Of a DNA stretch of 10,955 nucleotides, positions 6,609 to 10,955 are shown one piece after another. This DNA comes from Geobacter sp. UBA4074 (lineage in GTDB: Bacteria > Desulfobacterota > Desulfuromonadia > Geobacterales > Pseudopelobacteraceae). The notes beneath the pieces are model-generated. The model ran no database searches. It saw only the letters and a list, made by a program, of their open reading frames with translations, and was not told the DNA's origin. The stretch is taken from NCBI GenBank assembly GCA_002383415.1, contig DFYU01000080.1, positions 5,637-16,591 of the forward strand. The letters are read 5' to 3'. Within the stretch, counting starts at the first letter, position 1. Every line of letters begins with the position of its first letter. Made by a program: the position numbers and the translations under genes.

Positions 6609-7871
6609 CTACGGTTCGCGCTGTTTTTTGCGCAGCTGCTTTTCGGCCGCCATGGATGCCGCGGCCTCCCGCTGGGCCCGCTGCAGCTCGCTGGCGGTAT
6701 GGGCCGTGCCGGCTCCCAGGCAGAGAAAGACCTCCGGTTCGTTTTGGGAGGCGCTGACCAGCTGGTTGCGAAAGCGGACCAGACAGGCAGCGGTCTGTTG
6801 CTCATCCAAGCCGGGCAGGATGATGGCAAAGCCGTCACCGCCGGTGCGGGCCACCAGGTCTTCGGGCCTGAAGGCCTCACGCAGCAGGCGGGTGGTCTTC
6901 ATCAGCAGCAGGTCACCGGCCTCGCGCCCCTCAAGGTCGTTGACCTGTTGCAGGTTGTCCAACGAGGCGATCACCACGCTGACCGGAAATCTGCGGCCGC
7001 GGCTGATCCGGTCCAGTTCGGTGTCATAGTAGGCCCGGTTGTAGAGGCCGGTCATCGGATCGTTGACCGTCAGGTAGGCCAGCTGCTGCTCACGCTGACG
7101 GCGCTCAGAGACGTCATGACCGACGCTCAGGATCTCGATCAACTGCCCCTTGTTGTTATAGGCAGGTGCATTGGCCCAGGAGATCCAGGCCCGGCTGCCG
7201 TCCCAGCGGCAATTTTCGTGCTCGGCACTGGGAAAGGCCTCAGGATTGTTGCCGATTTCGTTGATCAGCATGCGCAGGTTCTGGCCGGTGCTGCCGCTTT
7301 CCGGCACGATGGTTCCCACCAGATGCCGCCCCACCAGCTCTTCGGGCAGAAAGCCGAAAAATTCGCAGGTGTAGGCATTGGCAAAGGTGATGATCCCGTC
7401 CGGCGACCAACGCAGGATAAAGCTGTTGGTCCGTTCCACCATCTCGCGGTAGTCGCGCTCGTTGCGCCACATCCGTTCGTCGATCCGTGTCCGGTCTGAA
7501 ACGTCCCGAATCGCGCCCTGAAAGCCGATCGGCGTGCCATCTGACCCCCGCACCAGATTGATGCTGACCTCGGCATGCACGGTGCGGCCGGAGGCATGGC
7601 TCATCTTCAGTTCCAGCAGCCGGGGTAAAGGTCTTTTCGGTGTTTCCCGGTCAGTGATATGGCTCAACAGCCGGGCTGCGGCGAACTCGCGGGAGGTAGG
7701 CGCCAGCAGATCCAGTAGACAGCGGCCCGCCAGGCTGTCCGCTTCATAACCCAGGGTGCCGGTCACGGCAGGGCTGATGTAGGCCAGCTGCAGCTCCAGA
7801 TCAGTCAGCCAGATGACTTCGATACTATTTTCTACCAACAGTCGAAAGCGATCCTGGCTGAGCAGTGGCAT
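6609..7871 (-). CDS. PAS-PAS-GGDEF protein with degenerate active site (likely c-di-GMP binder, not a cyclase)
   Basis: 420 residues, no signal or membrane segment. Two PAS domains (about 7-124 and 140-255, each ending in a DVS-x-R linker) precede a GGDEF domain (about 265-415). The signature is GGDGF (344-348), with the fourth residue Glu replaced by Gly. In the DxD metal motif the first Asp is Ser (S303; D305 remains), and the GH of the family is GR (315-316). The guanine-contacting Asn and Asp are kept (N311, D320). The inhibitory-site RxxD, R335-D338, lies five residues before the signature and is intact. The C-terminal helix also departs from the usual ALYxAK pattern. Synthesis of c-di-GMP therefore looks unlikely, and a PAS-controlled c-di-GMP or GTP receptor is plausible. 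Start: ATG at 7871, with an AGGAG that overlaps the rlmN stop. Confidence 0.9.
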   Translation of the reverse strand: MPLLSQDRFRLLVENSIEVIWLTDLELQLAYISPAVTGTLGYEADSLAGRCLLDLLAPTSREFAAARLLSHITDRETPKRPLPRLLELKMSHASGRTVHAEVSINLVRGSDGTPIGFQGAIRDVSDRTRIDERMWRNERDYREMVERTNSFILRWSPDGIITFANAYTCEFFGFLPEELVGRHLVGTIVPESGSTGQNLRMLINEIGNNPEAFPSAEHENCRWDGSRAWISWANAPAYNNKGQLIEILSVGHDVSERRQREQQLAYLTVNDPMTGLYNRAYYDTELDRISRGRRFPVSVVIASLDNLQQVNDLEGREAGDLLLMKTTRLLREAFRPEDLVARTGGDGFAIILPGLDEQQTAACLVRFRNQLVSASQNEPEVFLCLGAGTAHTASELQRAQREAAASMAAEKQLRKKQREP

Positions 7872-7876
7872 GGCAG

Positions 7877-8911
7877 CTACTCCTGACCGGTCTTCGGCTC
7901 AAGCCGACCCTTAAGTTGACCACAGGCGGCCGAGATGTCGCTGCCCCGGCTGTCACGGGTAATGACCGTGAAGTGTCGGTCCAGCAGGAATTTGTGGAAG
8001 GCGTCCAGCGCCGCCCTGGTGGGTGGTCTGAAGTCGGCTCCCTCGTGGGGGTTGAACGGTATCAGGTTGATCTTGCAGGGGATATCCGACAGCAGCCGCA
8101 CCAGCCGTTTGGCATCCTCCGGCGTATCGTTCAGGCCCCCCAGCAGCACATACTCGATGGTGATCTTGCGGCGTCCCGGCAGCGGGAACTTCTTGAGGGC
8201 CGCCAGCAGGGTGGCAATCGGGTAGCGCTTGTTGACCGGCATGATCCGGTCCCGCAGCTCGTCGGTGGTGGCGTTCAGGGAGACGGCCAGGTTGACGGTC
8301 ACTTCCCGTCCCAACCGTTCCAGTTCCGGCACCAGTCCGCAGGTGGAGACCGTCACCCGTCGGCTGGAGAGCTTGAGCCCGTTGTCGTTGACCATGATCT
8401 TGAGGGCGGCGATCACGTTTTCCAGGTTGTGCAGCGGCTCGCCCATGCCCATCAGTACGATGTTACGCACCTCCACGTCCCGTTTCACCGCCAGGATCTG
8501 GTTGACGATCTCGGCCGTGGTCAGGTTGCGGGTCAGCTTGAAGGTGCCGGTCAGACAGAAGGCGCACTGCATGGCACAGCCGGCCTGGGTGGAGATACAG
8601 AGCGTATTGCGATCCTCGTCCGGAATCAGCACGCTCTCCACCGCATTGCCGTCTTCCAGTCGAAACAGATACTTGCGGGTGCCGTCGTTGCCGATCTCCA
8701 CCGCTTCCGGTTCCAGGCTGCTGATACAGGCCGTCGTTGCCAGCTCTTCCCGCAGCGCCTTGGAGAGGTTGGTCATCTCCTCGAAGCTGGCGGCATCCTG
8801 CTGATAGAGCCATTTAAAGAGCTGGGTGGCGCGGTAGCGCTCCTTGCCCTGGCCCGCCAGGAACTGGATCAACCCCTCCAGGGTCAGATTTTTGAGGTCG
8901 GTTGTGTGCAT
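7877..8911 (-). CDS. rlmN: Dual-specificity RNA m2A methyltransferase RlmN (radical SAM)
   Basis: 344 residues. It methylates C2 of A2503 in 23S rRNA and A37 of some tRNAs using S-adenosylmethionine and a methyl-cysteine intermediate. The radical-SAM [4Fe-4S] motif CxxxCxxC is C112, C116, C119 (in GCAMQCAFC). The two catalytic cysteines equivalent to E. coli C118 and C355 are C105 and C330, the latter in SAACGQL. GMGEPL (155-160) and the following core are as expected for RlmN rather than Cfr. The ATG at 8911 is the first possible start in this frame and directly abuts the U-tract of the ndk terminator; the only Shine-Dalgarno-like sequence, GGAAGG, is inside the terminator stem. It heads a run of four closely spaced genes, so the control of its start affects the whole unit. 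Confidence 0.96.
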   Translation of the reverse strand: MHTTDLKNLTLEGLIQFLAGQGKERYRATQLFKWLYQQDAASFEEMTNLSKALREELATTACISSLEPEAVEIGNDGTRKYLFRLEDGNAVESVLIPDEDRNTLCISTQAGCAMQCAFCLTGTFKLTRNLTTAEIVNQILAVKRDVEVRNIVLMGMGEPLHNLENVIAALKIMVNDNGLKLSSRRVTVSTCGLVPELERLGREVTVNLAVSLNATTDELRDRIMPVNKRYPIATLLAALKKFPLPGRRKITIEYVLLGGLNDTPEDAKRLVRLLSDIPCKINLIPFNPHEGADFRPPTRAALDAFHKFLLDRHFTVITRDSRGSDISAACGQLKGRLEPKTGQE

Positions 8912-8943
8912 AAAAAAAGGCCCTTCCGTGGTTGGAAGGGCCT
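8912..8943 (-). terminator. Strong intrinsic terminator after ndk, abutting the rlmN start
   Basis: On the minus strand the stem is GGCCCTTCC (8942-8934), loop AACCAC, GGAAGGGCC (8927-8919), followed by seven Ts (8918-8912). A further A-T pair is possible at the base (8943/8918). The stem is GC-rich with 9-10 perfect pairs. It begins 13 nt after the ndk stop. The last T is directly followed by the rlmN ATG, so downstream genes need readthrough or a promoter inside ndk. Confidence 0.92.
8922..8927 (-). promoter_or_regulatory. Candidate rlmN ribosome-binding site buried in terminator stem
   Basis: GGAAGG in the 3' arm of the ndk terminator, 10 nt before the rlmN ATG, is the only purine-rich Shine-Dalgarno-like sequence in range. 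When the hairpin forms, this site is paired. Spacing is longer than ideal, so its use is inferred. Confidence 0.5.
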
Positions 8944-8956
8944 CCGATGGTTCTCG

Positions 8957-9373
8957 TTAGCCCACCAGCTCAAGGGCGCTGAAGAAGTAAGGAATTTCGA
9001 AGGCGGCGGTTTCCGGGGCATCGGAACCGTGGGCCGAGTTCTCTTCGATGTTCTTGGCGAAGTCCTTGCGGATGGTGCCCGGCTCGGCGTTGGCCGGGTT
9101 GGTGGCCCCCATCAGGGTGCGCCAGTCGGCGATGGCGTTTTCCTTCTCCAGACAGAGCACCACCACCGGGCTGCGGGACATGAAGCTGCACAGGTCGTTG
9201 AAGAAGGGGCGCTCCTTGTGGACATAGTAAAAGCCCTGGGCCTGGGACAGGCTGAGTTGAATCTTCTTCATGCCGACGATCTTGAAGCCTTTTTCTTCGA
9301 TGCGGCTCAGGATCTGGCCGGCCAGGCCCCGCTCGACGGCGTCCGGCTTGATAATGGCAAAGGTGCGTTCCAT
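8957..9373 (-). CDS. ndk: Nucleoside diphosphate kinase
   Basis: 138 residues, normal family length. It transfers the gamma-phosphate of ATP to nucleoside diphosphates through a phospho-histidine. The active-site His is H115 in NSAHGSDAPETA, the family signature. The N-terminal strand MERTFAIIKPDAV, with K9 of the nucleotide site, and the Kpn-loop region are intact. Start choice: ATG at 9373 with AAGGAG 6 nt upstream; a longer frame from 9421 adds 16 residues not found in the family and would include the predicted promoter -10. It is transcribed alone or with rlmN past a terminator that begins 13 nt after its stop. Confidence 0.96.
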   Translation of the reverse strand: MERTFAIIKPDAVERGLAGQILSRIEEKGFKIVGMKKIQLSLSQAQGFYYVHKERPFFNDLCSFMSRSPVVVLCLEKENAIADWRTLMGATNPANAEPGTIRKDFAKNIEENSAHGSDAPETAAFEIPYFFSALELVG

Positions 9374-9411
9374 ACTGTTCTCCTTGCTGAATTCAAGTTT
9401 AATGAACGGTT

Positions 9412-9440
9412 TCAGTAGCATGTGAGGCAGGAAATGTCAA
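9412..9440 (-). promoter_or_regulatory. Possible ndk promoter with extended -10
   Basis: Minus-strand TTGACA (9440-9435), a 17-nt spacer, then TACTGA (9417-9412), which is a poor hexamer but is preceded by TG at the extended -10 position (TGCTACTGA). The expected start is about 9405, giving a leader of about 32 nt to the ATG at 9373. It lies in the 101-bp gap after the ABC transporter gene, which has no visible terminator. Confidence 0.42.
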
Positions 9441-9474
9441 TGTATTGCGGGGTGATGTGAGGGTGTCGACAAAA

Positions 9475-10955
9475 TTACGACACCTTGCCCTGCAGGCGGG
9501 CCAGTTCGGCATACCGGCCGCCGCGCTGAAGCAGTTCCGCTGGCGAACCTTGCTCCACAATCCGCCCCTCATCAAGCACCAGCACCCGCTGACAATCCCG
9601 AAAGGCCGACAGACGCTGCGATACCAGCACCACGGTCTTGTCGTGCCAGTTGGCGGCAAGGGCATCCAGTATCTCATCTTCTTTGCCGGCATCAACGCTG
9701 GCCAGCGGGTCGTCCAGCAGCAGCAGGGCCGGCTGCCGCACCAAGGCACGGGCCAGGGCAACCCGCTGCCGCTGGCCACCGGAGAGGGTCACCCCCCGTT
9801 CACCTACCAGGGTCGCCAGGCCTTGGGCAAAACCGTTCAGGTCAGAGGTCAGGCCGGCCTGCTCTGCCCCACGCAACGCATCACCGTCACCGCCATAGAC
9901 GATGTTTTCTTGAATGCTGCGCGAGAAGAGAAAGGCCTCCTGGGGCAGATAACCGGTCAAACCACGCACCGACGCCAGCGAAAGCTGGTTGACATCGTGG
10001 CCATCCAACAGGAACTGTCCCGGCGCCACCGGCAACAAGCGGGCCAGGACCCGCAGCAGGGTGGTCTTGCCGCTGCCCACCGTACCGGTTACTCCCAGCC
10101 GCTCGCCGGGACGGATGCTGCAACTGATCTGCTGCAGCACCGGCCGGTCACCGTAGCTGAACGAAAGCTGGCGCAGCTCGAGGCTCTGCTGGAAGGTGGC
10201 AGTCTGTTCAGCGTCCGTCTCCAACAGCGGTGTGGCGGTCAGCAGTTCATTCAGGCGACCCATGGAAGCGGCGCCCCGCTGCAGCAGGGTCAGGATCCAG
10301 CCCATCACCGCCGTAGGCCAGGCCAACAGTGCCAGGTAGCCGGAGAAGGCCACAAAGTCACCCAGTGACATCGTGCCGGTGATCACCTGGCGACCGCCGA
10401 TAAACAGCACCGCCAGGGTACCGATGCCGGTTGCCGCCACCATGATCGGCATCACCAGCCCCCGCACCCGGGCCAGCTCGAGATTCTTATTCAGGCAGTC
10501 ACGGGAGATCTGTTCAAACAGACGATCGAAGTGCGGTTCACGGCAGTAGCTTTTCAGCAGCCGCACCGCCGAGACGCTCTCTTCAGCCAGCGACGACAGC
10601 CGTGCCAGTTCCTCCTGCGCCTCGCGGGACAGATTAAAGACCCGCCCGCTGATACGTCGCACCAACAGCACCATCAGCGGCAGCGGCCCCACCGCCGCCA
10701 GGGTCAGCCAGGGCGATATCAGCAGCATCAGCCAGACCGCTGCCAGATAGATGATGGCGGTGTTCAGCAGGCTCATGCTGCCGAAGCCGACCAGCATCCG
10801 CACGTTGCCCAGATCATTGCTAAAACGGGACAGCAGATCGCCGGTCCGTTCGCGGTTGTAAAAGGAGAGATCCAAGGCCAGCAGCCGTTGAAATAGCGCC
10901 TCGCGCACCCGGAACTCGACAATCCTCGCCGCATGCAGGATGGTGGTGCGGGACC
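9475..10955 (-). CDS. ABC exporter half-transporter, degenerate-site subunit (5' end outside window)
   Basis: At least 492 residues are visible and the reading frame is open at the right edge. It holds the later transmembrane helices of a type IV (Mdl/Msb-like) exporter and a complete C-terminal ATPase domain; the first two helices (about 90 residues) lie outside. ATPase motifs: Walker A GTVGSGKT (10086-10063), Q-loop in YLPQE, signature LSGGQ (9786-9772) and Walker B LLLLDD (9726-9709). The catalytic Glu after Walker B is Asp (codon 9711-9709), and the switch His is Gln (codon 9618-9616, in VSQRLSA). Both changes are typical of the non-hydrolysing site in heterodimeric exporters such as TM287/288, so a partner gene is expected just upstream. 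The substrate is unknown; drugs or lipids are usual for the family. The GTG at 10908 is internal, since homology continues before it. Confidence 0.92.
   Translation of the reverse strand, partial: SRTTILHAARIVEFRVREALFQRLLALDLSFYNRERTGDLLSRFSNDLGNVRMLVGFGSMSLLNTAIIYLAAVWLMLLISPWLTLAAVGPLPLMVLLVRRISGRVFNLSREAQEELARLSSLAEESVSAVRLLKSYCREPHFDRLFEQISRDCLNKNLELARVRGLVMPIMVAATGIGTLAVLFIGGRQVITGTMSLGDFVAFSGYLALLAWPTAVMGWILTLLQRGAASMGRLNELLTATPLLETDAEQTATFQQSLELRQLSFSYGDRPVLQQISCSIRPGERLGVTGTVGSGKTTLLRVLARLLPVAPGQFLLDGHDVNQLSLASVRGLTGYLPQEAFLFSRSIQENIVYGGDGDALRGAEQAGLTSDLNGFAQGLATLVGERGVTLSGGQRQRVALARALVRQPALLLLDDPLASVDAGKEDEILDALAANWHDKTVVLVSQRLSAFRDCQRVLVLDEGRIVEQGSPAELLQRGGRYAELARLQGKVS

Noticed and set aside
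6609..7871. Active diguanylate cyclase
   Set aside because: The signature reads GGDGF, and the metal-binding Asp of the first motif is Ser, so catalysis is doubtful.
7865..9418. Long plus-strand open frame of 517 codons
   Set aside because: It lies antisense to rlmN and ndk, both with intact family motifs. Its translation shows no recognisable domain, and long antisense frames are common in GC-rich DNA.
9374..9421. Upstream extension of ndk to 9421
   Set aside because: It adds 16 residues not found in the family. ATG 9373 has a good AAGGAG and gives the standard N-terminus.

Overview
All thirteen protein genes in this window lie on the minus strand, so transcription runs from high to low coordinates. 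Base composition is moderately GC-rich. Two things suggest a Deltaproteobacterium of the Geobacter/Desulfuromonadales type: the dense set of receiver-only regulators and soluble kinases, and the backbone ndk - rlmN - pilW/pilF-like TPR lipoprotein - rodZ. This is an inference from gene content, not a database match. I see no tRNA, rRNA, CRISPR array or insertion sequence, and every intergenic gap is about 110 bp or less.

Layout in transcription order (right to left). (1) 10955-9475: the 3' part of an ABC exporter half-transporter, whose nucleotide-binding domain carries the substitutions of the degenerate site in heterodimeric exporters. (2) 9373-8957: nucleoside diphosphate kinase (ndk) with its own predicted promoter, ending in a strong intrinsic terminator at 8943-8912. 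(3) 8911-4787: a tightly spaced run of rlmN (23S rRNA/tRNA m2A methyltransferase), a PAS-PAS-GGDEF protein with a degenerate active site, mtnP (methylthioadenosine phosphorylase) and a PfkB-family kinase. The U-tract of the ndk terminator directly abuts the rlmN start codon. (4) 4701-3137: a two-gene unit of a TPR lipoprotein (PilW/PilF-like) and rodZ, behind a predicted sigma70-type promoter. (5) 3028-1: a coupled signalling operon of receiver-only protein, universal stress protein, receiver-histidine kinase, second receiver-only protein, and a COG2509-type FAD oxidoreductase that runs off the left edge.

The signalling operon is the least ordinary part. Its kinase has no sensor or membrane domain and takes its input through an N-terminal receiver. 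Neither stand-alone receiver has an output domain, and the cistrons are separated by 4-bp overlaps or gaps of 3-9 nt. It looks like an intracellular phosphorelay tied to a stress protein and a flavoprotein. A perfect 11-bp inverted repeat spans its promoter -10 and the Shine-Dalgarno of its first gene.

Two leader regions, at rlmN and at the signalling operon, share a logic: RNA reading in from upstream would fold the ribosome-binding site into a hairpin. At the signalling operon, RNA started at the local promoter would lack the sequestering arm. This is a testable idea, not a demonstrated mechanism.
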